A program made the position numbers and the translations under genes. From contig NC_081842.1 of assembly GCF_963259705.1 (NCBI RefSeq), positions 185,074,349-185,138,348 on the forward strand: a stretch of 64,000 nt of DNA, given 5' to 3'. Source of the DNA: Myotis daubentonii. Taxonomy: Eukaryota > Chordata > Mammalia > Chiroptera > Vespertilionidae. The number at the start of each line of letters is the position of its first letter. Within the stretch, counting starts at the first letter, position 1. Positions 10,071 through 22,414 of the stretch are shown here, piece after piece. Below the pieces are notes generated by a model, which made no database searches, had not been told where the DNA came from, and worked only from the letters and a program-made list of their open reading frames with translations.

Positions 10071-12283
10071 CATACCACAGTAATTTACAGTCCCACCCAG
10101 TGTATGACACTTACCTTTTTTCCACATCCTCGTCAGCATTTGTTATTTGTGGATTTATTAATGATAGCCATTCTGACTGATATGAGATATCTTGCTGTGG
10201 TTTTAATTTGCATTGCCTTGATGATTAGTGATGTTGAGCATCTTTTTAATATGTCTGTTAGCTGTTTGTATGTCCTCTTTAGAGAAATGTCTATTCATAT
10301 CCTCTGCCTATTTTTTAAATTACATTGTTTATTTTTTTGATGTTTAGTTGTATGAGTTGCTTATATCTTTTGGATATTAACCCCTTATTAGATATATGAT
10401 TTGCAAATATTTTTTCTCCCATTCAGCAGGCTGGCTTTTCATTTTGTTGATGCTTTCCTTTGCTGTGCTGCAAAGCTTTTATATTTTGATACAGTTCCCT
10501 TTTGTTTATTCTTTTCTTTTGTTACTCTTGCTTGAGGAGACATATCCAAAAAGATACTGCTAAGATGGATGTCAAGGAGATTACTATCTATGTTTGCTTC
10601 GAGGAGTTTTATTGTTTTAGGTCTTACATTTAAGTCTTTAATCTATTTTGAGTTTTTATGTTTGCTTTTTTTAATATGGTACAAGAAAGTGGCCCAATTT
10701 CATTTTTTTGCATGTGTCTGTTCTGGTTTTCCAACACTACTTATTGAAGAGATAATCTTTAATCGTATATACTTGCCATCTTTGTTGTAGATTATTTGAC
10801 CATTTAAGCAAGGATTTATTTTTGGGCTTTCTATTCTATATTTCATTGATCTGTAAACTTGCTTTTATACCAGTATGATACCATTTTAATTATTCTAGCT
10901 TTGTAGTATAGTTTTATATCAGAGAGTTTAATATTTCCCACTTTGTTCTTTTTCAAAATGTCTTTGGCTACTGGGGTGTTTTGTGGTTCCATATAAATTT
11001 TAGGATCAGTTCTAATTCTGAGAAGAATGCCATTGGCATATTAACAGGGATATTGGTATATATTTGTTTAGGTAGTAAGGACATTTTAACAATATTAATC
11101 CTCCCAATCTGTGAGCAAGGTATATCCTTTTATTTATTTGTATCTCTTCAGTTTCTTTCTTTAGTGTCTTATAGTTTTCAGAGTACTGATCTTTCACCTC
11201 TTTGGTTAAATTTATTCTTAGTTATTTTATGGTTATAAATAAGATAGTTTTCTTCTGATTGTTTGTTATTGTATAGAAATGCAATAGGTATCTGTGTTCT
11301 GAAACTTTATTGAATTCATTTATTAGTTTGACTAATTTTTTTGTGGAGTCTTTAGGGTTTTCTCTATATAGTATCACTTCATCGACAAATAATGAGAGTG
11401 TTACTTCCTCTTTTCCAGTTTGTATGCCTTTTATTTTATTTTTTGTCTTTTTGTCTGATTGCTGTGGCCAGGACTTTCAAAACTGTTTTGAGTAGAAGTG
11501 GTGATAGTGGGCAACCTTGTCTTGTTTCTGATATTAGAGGAAAAGCTTTTAGCTATTCACCATTGAATATATTAGGTGTGGCTTTGCCATATAGAGCGTT
11601 TATTATGTTGAGATGTGTTTCTTTTATACTTTGTTGAGAGGTTTTATAATAAAAGGAGCTTGAATTTTGTCAAATGCTTTTTCTGCATCTATTGAGGTGA
11701 TCATATGGTTCTTATCCTTTATTTCGTTAATGTGATGTATCCTCTTGATTGATTTACAGATGTTGAGCCATCCTTACATCCTTGGGATAAATCCCACTTG
11801 GTCATGGTGTATAGTCCTTTTAATGTATTGTTGAATCTATTTTGATAATATTTTGTTGTAAATTTTTGTATGTATGTTCATCAAGGATATTGGCCTGCAC
11901 TTTTCTTTGATATAAAATTTTGATTAAGATTTTCTCTCTATTTGGAATAGAGGATCTCATTCTTTCTTCAGTTTTCACAGTGAAACTGAGTACATTATAG
12001 AATGAGAGAATTATTGTAATGTTTAATTATATATTGTATTATTATGCCAGATGAAGCAAAACTGATCTAAAGTGAATAATTATGCTAGTATTAGAGTCAT
12101 AATTTTTGTGAGTAGAGTCTCATTCCAGAACTATGTTTAAGTTGTTTTAGATCTTTATAATATTTATACACATTTTCTTTTTTAATAAAACTTGGTGATT
12201 TTGTGTGGTAGAGAGACATGTATCCCTAAACTTTGAGTATTGTCAAACTTTTACCACCATCTATCAAATGTCTTTATTATTTA

Positions 12284-12921
12284 CTAGGGGCCCGGTGCAC
12301 GAAATTCGTGCACTGGGTGTGTGTGTGGGGGAGTGTCCCTCAGCCCAGCCTGCCCCCTCTCACATACTGGGAGCCCTCAGGCATTGACCCCCATCACCCT
12401 CCAATCGCAGGATCGGCCCCTTGCCCAGGCCTGACGCCTCTGGCTGAGGCATCCGGCCCGGGCAGCGGGGACCCGCAGCTGCAGCGGCCCCACGATCGTG
12501 GGCTTCGCTTTAGGCCCAGGCAAGGGACCCCTAGCTCCTGGGACTGCCAGCTTCGACCGTGCCCAGCTCCCATCGCTGGCTCCACCCCTACTTCCTGCTA
12601 TCACTGGCCAGGGCGGAAAAGGCACCTGATTCTCCGATCATGGCTGGGGGGCAGGGCAAAGGCGGCCCCAGGGCCGCCTTTGCCCTGCCCCCCAGCTCTT
12701 AGCTCCCCCCTGGGTTTCCGATCACTGTCAGTGGCAGGGGGCTTCTTCCTGCTTTCCCTTTCGCCTCCCTGCATTGTGCCTACATATGCAAATTAACCGC
12801 CACCTTGTTGGCAGTTAACTGCTAATCTTAGTTGGCAGTTAATTTGCATATAGCCCTGATTAGCCAATGAAAAGGGTATCGTCGTACGCCAATTACCATT
12901 TTTCTCTTTTATTAGTGTTGA
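12284..12921 (-). mobile_element. Helitron (HeliBat-type), complete
   Basis: Same family as 5069-6407 and 56355-57076. The left end is A|CTAGGGGCCCGGTGCACG with a perfect hairpin; the right end is TTTATTAGTGTTGA|T. It carries the internal palindrome (12644-12695) and the octamer and CCAAT motifs. It lacks the long minisatellite. A 187-codon antisense open frame is a by-product of GC richness. Confidence 0.93.
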
Positions 12922-13214
12922 TGTAGTGGAAGGAAAACATTTCTGTTTTTCTCTACTGCACTGCTCATAGAACACTTCTGGCCACAAAATTTATTTTGTT
13001 TGTTTCACACAGCAGGCAGTTCTTCAACACCCACACAGTCCCACAGGGCTGGCCCCCACATCAGCCAGCAATTGCAAGTCTAGGTTGTCACCTGTGTTTT
13101 TGACCAACTGGCTATAATTGGAGGTTCACATAACCTCCTTTTTGGGTATGATAATTTGCTAGAACAGCTCGCCAAACTCAGAAATGTTCTCTACTCACTA
13201 TTTTTGATTTATTA

Positions 13215-13425
13215 AAAAGCGCATGCATGTGTGCTTATTGATTTTAGAAAGAGGGAGAGAGAGAAACATCAATGATGAGAGATAATCATTGATTGGCTGC
13301 CTCCTGCACACCCCCTACTGGGGGTTGAGCTCACAAACTGAGCATGTGCTCTGATCGGGAATTTAAATCTGTGACCTCCTTGTTCATGGGTTGACACTCT
13401 ACCACTGAGCCACACTGGCTGGGCA
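13215..13425 (-). mobile_element. Ves SINE
   Basis: Minus-strand Ves with TTATTGATTTTAGAAAGAGG, GGCTGCCTCCTGCACACC and CACTGAGCCACACTGGCTGGGC. Flanks resembling AAAAAGC(G/A)CAT suggest a target duplication. Confidence 0.88.
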
Positions 13426-13429
13426 AAAA

Positions 13430-15080
13430 AACAAAACAAAAAAGCATATTTTAAAGGATGTAAATGACCAGCCAGATGAAGAAATAAATAGCAAACTCTA
13501 CCAAATCATTCAGCTGGGGTTTTCTAGGGAGGCTTTATTACATAGGCATGATTGACTAAACCATTGGCTATTAGTGATTAACTCAATCTCTTGCCCCTCT
13601 TCTCTCCTCATAGGTGGGGAAGAGGGGGATGCAGATAGCATCTTATCACAAGTTTGGTTCCCCTATTAACCCCCATTCTGAAGGGTTTTCTAAAAGTCAC
13701 CTTATTAACAAACGCAGGTGTGGATGAAAGGGAATTATTATGAATAACAAAAAACTCCTTGCTCCTTTCACCTTTATCACTCTTATCACTTAAAAAATTC
13801 CAAGGGTTTTAGGAGCTCTGTGTGGGGAAAAAGACGAAATAGAAATTACTCAACTGCAGGAAATTAAATCTAATGTAATTGTATTTGGTAGTCTGTTAAT
13901 AGTTTGTTTTAGGTTAAGAATTTAAAGATTTCTTGGGTTGCTCCTTATCCTCTATGTTCAATGATATACTAGTGGGAGTTTGAATTTGCATACTATTACA
14001 AATAGCCAAACAGTATTTGTAGTTCTAGGTTAGTTAACAATGTAATTAATCACTGTCATTCAATATGTAACCCACATAATTATAGCAGATTAGAGATATT
14101 ATTGATTATTATCTATTACTTTCCAGTAATGTGGTTAAATGGATTTATCAAAAAGTCTTCCTGGGCTAATGGAAGTGTTCATTGCCATTTGGCTGACCTT
14201 TGTTTGATTGCCTATCACTCAATCCCTAGGCAAGCAGGAGCCTACAATGCCTCTGAAATGTAATGTTTGTTGGAAAATGTGTCTTCACATAGCACTTAAG
14301 TAGTCTTTTCTAGTTGACTTTATAGATTTTTACCAAGATATAATGATGTTGTTTCCTGAATTGGAACAATAAGAAAGACAGAAAAATTCAAAGTGGAACA
14401 AAAGACATAAAAAACTGGGATAGCCAGGTGGTGGGAGGAGGGGCATGTAGAATTTCCTGCTAATGAAAAAGTCATATTAATGAATATTTAATTAAAATAT
14501 AACTAAAAAGTCAAGGTGTATTTATTTTAGTGTGTTAATATATCTTTCTATAAAACTAGAGATTATCTTTGCGTGTGTGTGATGTATACCTTAAATTCTG
14601 ATTTCAGAGGAGACAATAAAAAAACACAAAATTTATGCAGAATCTTAAAGGCTAATGATAATAATTACTTTTAATTTGTGATTTTAATTTTGTGTTTTAC
14701 TAAATAAAAATATTTTTTGGCATCTTAACTGTATAGAGAAGTCCAAAAGCAATTTCTGATTGAGTTATATATACAGCCCATCATGTTACCAAATATGATA
14801 GACGGATAAAATTGCTGTGTGATAAACTTTATGACTTAATTTGATATTTTTGTTATAATTGGTGAATTAATAGAAAACTTATAACTTATAACCTAATTTA
14901 TAGTCTAAAAAGGAGAAAACAAAAGGTAATTTTGATTTTTAGTGTTATATTTGAGAATAGACAAATGAATGGAAGAGCTCTGAAATTGGTAGAGGAAAAT
15001 AGGAAAGTTTATGCACTATTATCCCATCCATTTTTTAATATCAGATTTGGGATTAAAAAAGAAAACACCTCACCCAAGGA
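13430..15080. other. Unique AT-rich intron
   Basis: I see no gene, RNA gene or named repeat here. It includes a short purine-rich stretch near 13600. Confidence 0.6.
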
Positions 15081-15084
15081 TATG

Positions 15085-16390
15085 TTTTTGTTGTGCTTTG
15101 TTTTATCTTATCTTGGAGAGAGTGGTAGGGGGAGAGAGAGAAAAAGAAAGAAAGAAAAAGAAACGATCTGAGAGTGAAACATCAGTTAGTTGTCTCCCAT
15201 ATATGCCCCACCCCGGAATGGGTGCAATCTAGATATGTACCCTATTGAGTTTTACATATATACTAGAGGCCCGGTGCACAAAAATTTGTGCACTCGGGGG
15301 CGGGGTGGAGGGGGGTCCCTCAGCCCGGCCTGTGCCCTCTCGCAGTCTGGGACTCCTCAGGGGATGACCACCTGCTGGCTTAGGCTCGCTTCCTGGGGGA
15401 TTGGGCCTAAGATGGCAATCAGACATCCCTTTGGCAGCCTGGCAGCCCTTGGGGGATGTCCACTTGCCAGCGGGGAGCAGGCCTAAACTGCAGTCGGACA
15501 TCCTTAGCACTGCTGACGAGGCAGGAGAGGCTCCCACCACCACCGCTGTACTAGTAGCCATCAGCCTGGCTTGTGAGAATGACCTGACCACCAGAGGGCA
15601 GCTCCTGCATTGAGCATCTCCTCCCTGGTGGTCACTGTGTGTCATAGTGACCAGTCATTCCCAGTCCTTCTGCTGTTAGGGTCAGTTTGCATATTACCCT
15701 TTTACTATATAGGATAGAGGCCTGGTGCACGGGTGGGGGCCGGCTGGTTTGCCCTGAAGTGTGTCCCGGATCAGGGTAGGGGTCCCTACTGGGGTGTCTG
15801 GCCAGCCTGGATGAGGGGCTGATGGCTGTTTTCAGGCTGCCCGCACCCCCTTCAGGGTGGGGGTCCCCACTGGGGTGCCTGGCCAGTCTGGATGAGGGGC
15901 TGAGGGCTGTTTTCAGGCGTGCCAAGCCTGCATCTGAAGCTCCCAGTCTCTCCTTTTTTTCTTTCCTTTTTTTATTCTGGGATTTATTTACCTTCTGTAA
16001 TTGAAACTTCGTTGCAGCTCCAGCTCCGAGGCCGGCTGGCTGAAAGCAGGTATCTGGGGTTTGTTTAGCTTCTATAATTGCAACATTGTTGCATCCGGAG
16101 CTCAGAGCTGGGCCGCGGCAGGCGGGGAACCTAGGCTTCCTCCATCACTGGAGGAAGCAAGCCTCATGTTCGCTTCAGCTGCGTGGCTGCCGGCCGCCAT
16201 CTTGGTTGGCATTTAGTTTGCATATCCTGCTGATTAGCCAATGGGAAGCATAGCGGAGGTATGGTTAATTACCATGTTTGTCTATTATTAGATAGGATAG
16301 CCCATCATGTTAGCAACTGGAAATCGAATCTGCAACCTTTCGGTATACGGAACTACACTCCAACCAACTGAGCTACTTGGGCAGGGCCAG
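15085..16390 (-). mobile_element. SINE split by a composite Helitron
   Basis: Minus-strand SINE parts are at 15085-15262 (GGAGAGAGTGGTAGGGGGAG ... GGTGCAATCTAGATATGTACC) and 16298-16390 (GAATCTGCAACCTTTCGG ... CCAACTGAGCTACTTGGGC). The Helitron 15263-16297 lies between them. Joining them restores the usual order. Confidence 0.82.
15263..16297 (-). mobile_element. Composite Helitron (two head-to-tail modules)
   Basis: The left 3' terminus is CTAGAGGCCCGGTGCAC with a hairpin; the right 5' terminus is ATTATTAGATAGGA|T. An internal junction at 15705-15725 reads CTATATAGGATAGAGGCCTGG, a decayed 5' end followed by a decayed 3' end, so two modules are fused. Module one holds CCACCAGAGGGCAG (15588-15601). 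Module two ends with GCCGCCATCTTGG, a near-octamer and CCAAT. The same structure occurs at 21035-22082 and, inverted, in 22415-23887. Confidence 0.9.
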
Positions 16391-16712
16391 ATTTGGAATT
16401 TTTTAAAAAAAACGGTATATTTTATTTAAGTGTTTGGTTTGATATTTAATTGGTTTTATTGTTTTATTTCTCTGAGATGAGTCAATGGATGTTGGGACAT
16501 GAAGGGAAGTTGGATAATAAACTGCCTATCAATTGCAATGCAGAACTGTGATGAAGTCTTGCTGTTATATTCTAGCATTCCAGTTCCACTGCAATGACAA
16601 ACATTAGGTTCTTTCTTTATAAAATACCAGTTTCTCTAAACAGACTAGATGGCATTGGTATTATAGTGTCACTCTTAAAATTTATTATAACAAAATCACT
16701 AAAGTAATCCTA

Positions 16713-17706
16713 TCTATATAATAAAGAGCCAGGGTTGTAACAACTGAAGGCTCGACCAGACCGGGTGCCCCGACCCAGCACTGACTGTCTAGGGGGCTAT
16801 GGATCAGGCCCAGAGAGAGGCCTGTAGAGAGAGAGGCAGGGTCTGATCTGTAGCCTCTGTGGCAGCCATTGATCAGAACTTGCCTCTCTTTCTCTCCCAG
16901 CCTGGCCAACAGCCACACCTCCATTCTCTCCAGGCCTCCACTGGGCTGCTGATCAGCCCCGCCTTTCTGATCAGGCCTGATTAATAGGCCCAGAGATGCT
17001 GACTGGCGTAGAAACTGACCAGTTAGAACCAAATCTGGGTCAACTGTGTGGAGCCAATGGCTGCCTAGGAGGCAGAGCTTTTGACACTGACTGGCATAGA
17101 AACTGACCAATCAGAACCAAATTGGCTGGCAGAGGAGGACAGTTGGGGGCGAGATCAGGCGTGCAGGGGAGGGCAGTTGGGAGCAAGATCAGGCCGGCGG
17201 GGAGGGCAGTTGGGGGCAACCAGGCTGGCAGGGGAGGGAAGTTGGGGGCGAGATCAGGATGGCAGAGGAGGGCAGTTGGGGGCGAGATCAGGCCGGCAAG
17301 GAAGGGCAATTAGGGGTGATCAGGCAGGCAGAGGCAGTTGGGGGTGAGATCAGGCCGGCAGGGGAGGGCAGTTAGGGGCGATCAGGCAGGCAGGCAGAGA
17401 GGTTAGGGGTGACCAGGCAGGCAGGCAGAGAGGTTAGGGGTGACCAGGCAGGCAGGCAGAGACAGTTAGGGGCGATCAGGCAGGCAGGCAGGCAGGCAGA
17501 GAGGTTAGGGGCGATCAGGCAGGCAGGCAGAGGGGTTAGGGGCAATTAGGCAGGTTAGTGGTTAGGAGTCAGCAGTCCCAGATTGTGAAAGGGGTGTCCA
17601 ACCGGTGGTTGGACATCACCTGAGGAGTCCCCGATTGGAGTGGGTTCAGGCTGGGCTGAGGGAATCCCCTGCCTCCGCGCATGAATTTTGTGCACTGGGC
17701 CTCTAG
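16713..17706 (+). mobile_element. Helitron nested in a Helitron, with minisatellite
   Basis: The 5' end is A|TCTATATAATAAAGAGCC and the 3' end is TTTTGTGCACTGGGCCTCTAG|T. From about 17120 to 17560 it is a tandem repeat of roughly 25-40 bp units (GATCAGGCCGGCAGGGGAGG and GGCAGTTGGGGGCGA). The same repeat family is in the Helitrons at 54255 and 57258. The host Helitron continues on both sides. Confidence 0.9.
17120..17560. repeat. Minisatellite inside Helitron
   Basis: More than ten degenerate units of GCAGTTRGGGGCGATCAGGC type. They end in (GGCA) slippage tracts such as CAGGCAGGCAGGCAGG. Confidence 0.85.
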
Positions 17707-18519
17707 TATAATAGACTAATATGCAAATTAGCCGGGACACCGTAATGTCATGACCGAAAAGCAGGGACCTGAGACTGCATGGCGCCTGGCTGGGGCGAGG
17801 TACCTCAGACCGTGCCCCCTGTCCCATGGGGCTTGATGGTGGACTTCAGGCCATGCCCCCCACCCAGGAGGGCTTGATGGGAGACCTCAGGCTGCGCCCC
17901 CACCTGGCAGGGCTTGACAGGGGACCTGAGACTGTGCCCCCTACCTGGCCCCAGGCCAGGAGACCTGAGGCTGTGCCCCCTGCCCAGAGGGGCTTGACGG
18001 GTGGGGCTGGCCGGGTCTGGGTCTCACCCAATGGGGGTGGGGCCAGCCGGGTCCGGGTCTCCTGTGTTTTCGGAGCACATGCAGGTGGTGGGCGAGGACT
18101 TGACTCTAGGTCCCCCGGGGCGCCTCAGACTCTGACAGGAGGGAGATTTTCATATACATTTTACTAATTTTCTTTCATCTCTGACACTTCTATTAAAGAG
18201 AAAGGGCAAATAGCAATATTAAAATATTTCCTCTAATTAATTCCCTTTTAATGTGCACGAATTTCATGCACTGGGCCACTAGTATGATTATAACTTATTT
18301 CTCTAGACAAAAAACATCACACTATAATGAGAATTTTGGATTGCAGCCCTAGCTTGGCTAAGGATTTTTTTGGTTTTGTTTATAAAATGGGAAGCATTGT
18401 TTTTAGTTGGGTGGTTGTAAAAACTTAGTAAACAGGAGTGGTACATGAAATGTGAAAGCAGAAATTACAAAGAAATATAATTCAAATGACTTATTTATGC
18501 TAATAAATACCAATAGTAA

Positions 18520-18720
18520 TCCTTTTTATTCAACTCTTACTTGATTTGTATAACAACCCTGCAAGGATGCAGGTCGATTATGATACTTCTATTTTATAGA
18601 TGAGGAAATTGAAGTGTTTAAACAAAGAGTTTTGTAGATTGTTCAAAATCAACAGTAAATACTGACTCTGAAGTGTCCATCTGACTCTCCATCTTCTATA
18701 GCTTTCAAATTCTTGACAGA
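18520..18720 (-). repeat. MIR SINE
   Basis: Minus-strand MIR: ACAACCCTGCAAGGATG, TTTTATAGATGAGGAAATTG, and CTGACTCTGAAGTGTCC-like sequence. Ancient. Confidence 0.72.
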
Positions 18721-19767
18721 AATATGCAAATCTTTATTCCAAAGATTCCTACCTTTCTGGAGGCTCAACTTTAGAATGTGATTTTTTTAAGTCTTATAAC
18801 TTATCTTTATATACTATTTGAAAGGCATTTACATTATTTCACTTATTTTAAGAATATTCATGAAATTTTAGTATGTTAATTAACTTTTAGTTATAGTACA
18901 TTATTAATCATTTAGTAAAATGTAGATATAAATAACAGGCTTTTAAACTACTGACAAATCATTTTATTCTCAAGGTTTGGTGAGAACTACTGATAGAGAG
19001 AATTGTATCTTAAACCATGTACTATAAAAAAAATTTTTAACTTGATTTTACTGCCACTAGGGGGTGCCTGGTAATTGAGTCTTATTTTGAATTTACAACA
19101 TCTTTTTGGAAAACAAAAAAGCCAAGAGCCACAAAATTATGATATGAACACCCTATAATGGAATTATACTTAGAATTATTTTAAAGTAAATTATGTTTGC
19201 AGAAACAATTTCAAGTTTTCTGAGAATTGAAGAGCAAATTCTTAAATCATAATCTTTATAACATCTGAAAAGTATTAAAAGTACTTTTAATAAATCAGAT
19301 TTCACAAATTAATTGAAAGGTGAAGCAGTACCCCTATGGTACAGCTTTAAATTGTACTATAACTCATAGTAAAATTAGAAAGGGAAAAAACTGTTAATTA
19401 TGCATGTTTCATATTATTTTAGGAAAGATTCAGTCCATCAAAGATTTATTGATTACCTATTAGATAAAAACAAGTTCTGTCCTCCAGGGGCTTATAACCT
19501 ATTCATTAAAGGCATTAGGCTTTTTCTTAATTCATCTCATTGCAGAAATTTTCCTTAGACATCACTCATTTTTTTATTATGATCTATCTGCCACTCAGGT
19601 TGATTTCTCAGTAAGATCCTCTTTTCTTCATCTGCTCTAAAGGTTGGTGTTCTTGAAAGTTCTGTTTGTAGTAGTCCCTGTTACTGTACCTTCTCCCTGA
19701 CATCTAGTGTCAATGCTTCAATTTCCAAACGTGTAAGGTCACTCACAAATCTCTATTTATAAATGCA
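18720..19767. other. Unique AT-rich intron
   Basis: No named repeat. It contains CCACTAGGGGGTGCC at 19054-19068, a CTCF-like core with one mismatch in otherwise unique sequence. Confidence 0.55.
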
Positions 19768-19932
19768 CTAGAGGCCCAATGCACGAAATTCGTGCAAGAG
19801 TAGGCCTTCCTTCCCCTGGCTGCTGGCACTGGCTTCCCTCTGGCACCCGGGACCCAGGCTTCCCTCGCAGCCCAGCTTCATCTGGAAGGTTGCCTGGACT
19901 AATTAGCATATTACCCTCTTTATTATTATAGA
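19768..19932 (-). mobile_element. Short Helitron
   Basis: The left end is A|CTAGAGGCCCAATGCACG with hairpin GCACGAAATTCGTGC. The right end is CTTTATTATTATAGA|T. It is 165 bp, an internally deleted form. Confidence 0.87.
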
Positions 19933-20364
19933 TATGTCCTAGTTTTCAATGGAACTTTTCACTGGTGTGTGTCCCATATGTAATTTAAAGTCATGTCTAC
20001 AACTTACACACCCCTGAGAAGTCTATACTACTACCTTGTGTTTTTTTCTCAAATGTATAAGGTGCAAAAACTGCTTTGTGTGTTCCAAATAGGAAGATGA
20101 TTATTTTTAAAACCATTGAGTTTGGCATGTAAGTAATTAATGACTCTGTTGAGGTCATTTTTGGCACAAAGAGAGGATGGGAATAAGATCGTAGTAAATT
20201 ATAAGGGATAAGTGAGAAATGAGGAATTGGAGTTACTCTCATTTTTAGAAAGCTTTACTATGAGGGTTAAGAATGATTAGAAGTATGAGGAGAAAGAGAC
20301 AGCAAGTAGGAAAAATTTTAAAAAGTAAAACTGAAAAAGGGCTGGTGGCCAAAAAGGGTACGGA

Positions 20365-20667
20365 GAATGTCAACTTGAACTGCTATAACAAAATAACATA
20401 GACTGGACAGCTTAAAATACAGACATGTATTTCTCGCAGTTCTTGAGTATGGAAAGTCCTGCAAGGTTTGATTTCTGGTGAGAGCTCCCTTCCTGGCTCT
20501 CTTTCTCACATGGCAGAGAGAGGGCTCTGGCCTCTCTTTTTATCATAAAGACAGAGGTCCCACCCCTCTGTCCTCATTTCACCTTTATTTCCTACTAAAA
20601 ACTGTCTCAAAATACACTTGGGATTTCAATGTAAAACGTCTGTTCAGTATGCATCTCAGTTCATAGC
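20365..20667 (-). mobile_element. MaLR-type LTR relic
   Basis: Minus-strand LTR features: ACTGCTATAACAAAATA, CTTAAAATACAGACATGTATTTCTC, a GAGAGCTCCCTTCC region, and CAGTTCATAGCA at the far end. It is an old MST/MLT1-like solo LTR with no genes. Confidence 0.68.
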
Positions 20668-20899
20668 AGGGAGATAGAGTCCAGGATTAAGTGTTGAAGT
20701 TATCTAGCAGATTTAGAGACAGTAGGAAAGGTAGAAGAATAGAAGATCGGAGCAAATGGAGAACATTTCTGGGTTCTGGATTTTGAGCTGTTAATAGTAA
20801 TAGTTGATGACAAAGTGCAAATTATAGACAATTTGGAAATAGAAGATAGTAATAGTTATAAGAATAAGGATGCTAAGGAAGTGTGAAGTTATAAGTATA

Positions 20900-22140
20900 T
20901 GGTAAGTGGCAGTGATATAACAATTACCATTTATGAAGACAGGCTTTTTGCCAAGCCCTTTATTTATTACTTAACATGATGATTTAATAACATAAATCCT
21001 CATGATAAGTAATAAATAGATATTATAGATATTACTATAGGCCCAGTGCACAGAAATTTGTGCACTCAGGGGGGGAGGTCCCCTCAGCCTGGCCTATGCC
21101 CTCTTGCAGTCTGGGACCCTTGGAGGATGTCCACCTGCTGGCTTAGGCCTGCTCCCTGGGGGAATCGGGCCCAAGCTGGCAGTCTGACATCCCTCTGGCA
21201 GCCCTCGGGGGATGTCCACTTACCAGCAGGGAGCAGACCTAAGCTGCAGTTGGACATCCTTAGTGCTGCTGAGGAGGCGAGAGAGGCTCCTGCCACCACC
21301 ACTGTGCTGGCAGCCATCAGCCTGACTTGTGGCTGAGCAGAGCTCCCCCTGTGGGAGCGCACTGACCACCAGAGGGCAGCTCCTGCATTGAGCATCTGCC
21401 CCCTGGTGGTCAGTGTGTGTCATAGTGACCAGTCATTCCCAGTCCTTCTGCTGTTAGGGTCAATTGGCATATTCCCCTTTTATTATATGGGATAGAGGCC
21501 TGGTGCACGGGTGGGGGCCGGCTGGTTTTCCCTAAAGGGTGTCTCGGATCAGGGTGGGGGTCCCGCTGGGGTGCCTGGCCAGCCTGGGTGAGGTGCTGAT
21601 GGCTGTTTGCAGCTGGTCAGACCCCCTTCAGGGTGGGGGTCCCCACTGGGGTGCCTGGCCAGCCTGGGTGAGGGGCTGATGGCTGTTTGCAGGCCAGCCA
21701 CACCCCCTTTAGGGTGGGGGTCGCCTCTGGGGTGCCTGGCCAGCCTGGGTGAGAGGCTGAGGGCTGTTTTCAGGCTGGCCAAGCCCCTCCAGTGACGGAA
21801 GCTCTCAGCCTCTTCTTTTTTTTCTTTTTTTTTTATTCTGGGATTTATTTACCGTCTATAATTGAAACTTTGTTGCTTTGTGTGGAGCTCAGAGCCACCG
21901 TGGCGGCTTGGCTTCCTCCATCATTGGGGCAACCAAGCCTCCTGCTCGCCCAGCTCCGTGGCTGCTGGCCGCCATCTTGGTTGGGTTAATTTGCATATAG
22001 TCGCACTGATTGGCTGGTGGGCATGGCTTAAGGCGTAGTGAAGGTACGGTCAATTTGCATGTTTGTCTTTTATTAGTGTAGATTACCCACATTTTGCAGA
22101 TAGGGAAACTTACTTAGGGGCAGTGGTGAGTTGATAAAGA
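20900..22140 (-). repeat. MIR SINE split by a Helitron
   Basis: MIR parts are at 20900-21034 (CAATTACCATTTATGAAG ... AAATCCTCATGATAAG) and 22083-22140 (TTACCCACATTTTGCAGATAG). Joining across the Helitron restores the ATTATTACCC(C)CATTTT order of MIR. Confidence 0.7.
21035..22082 (-). mobile_element. Composite Helitron (second copy)
   Basis: The left 3' terminus is CTATAGGCCCAGTGCAC, a mutated CTAG. Its hairpin reads GTGCACAGAAATTTGTGCAC. The right 5' terminus is TTTATTAGTGTAGA|T. The internal fused junction at 21481-21500 (TATTATATGGGATAGAGGCC) matches the copy at 15263. It carries perfect CTCF-like cores at 21366-21379 and, inverted, 21396-21409, plus YY1 (21968-21980) and octamer (21989-21996) motifs. 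A three-fold repeat of GGGGTGCCTGGCCAGCCTGG lies at 21570-21780. Confidence 0.91.
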
Positions 22141-22414
22141 GAGAAAGTGGTTATTGAGAGTTCGTTTAGGTTCTTTTTTGAAGAAGGCTACAGATACTTT
22201 AGTCTGTACACTATGTTCACAAATAACCATCTTTTTGTTCAATGTTGTGTTATTATAAAGTTTTTGAGTTGCTATAGAAACCTAACTCATGTTTATATCA
22301 ATTGGCCTAGGGCAAATGTCATTTTATTTAAATTTACAGAACAACTTTAAGTGAGGACTTATTGTATTAGGAAAACATAAACCTAGGTATAAATGTTTTG
22401 GCCTGTAAGTACTA

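Larger units (their letters stand above)
9175..11990 (-). pseudogene. L1 ORF2 relic, minus strand
   Basis: Reverse-oriented L1 3' end and ORF2. Landmarks on the + strand include GGATAAATATCCAGAAATGG, TGATAGCCATTCTGACTGATA, CATTGCCTTGATGATTAGTG, TTGTCAAATGCTTTTTCTGC and GATAAATCCCACTTGGTCAT. These are complements of the reverse-transcriptase and C-terminal coding region. Many stops and indels break it. A SINE (9652-9845) and a second short L1 (9915-10070) are inserted. Open frames on the + strand here are antisense shadows. Confidence 0.9.
16708..18282 (+). mobile_element. Helitron split at its 5' terminus by another Helitron
   Basis: The 5' end TCCTA (16708-16712) is separated from TATAATAGACTAATATGC (17707 on) by an intact Helitron (16713-17706). 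The 3' end is GTGCACGAATTTCATGCAC ... GGGCCACTAG|T at 18282. The interior has about four copies of a roughly 55-bp GC-rich unit around GACCTGAGACTGTGCCCCC, then an AT-rich segment before the hairpin. Confidence 0.87.

Noticed and set aside
9921..11637. Several + strand open frames of 60-139 codons
   Set aside because: They are antisense shadows of a minus-strand L1 ORF2 relic and its 3' UTR.
12233..12796. 187-codon frame, with a similar 202-codon frame at 56444-57052 on the minus strand, as a conserved Helitron protein
   Set aside because: The similarity simply reflects shared Helitron DNA. The frame runs antisense to the element, has no Rep or helicase motifs, and is not open across the third copy.
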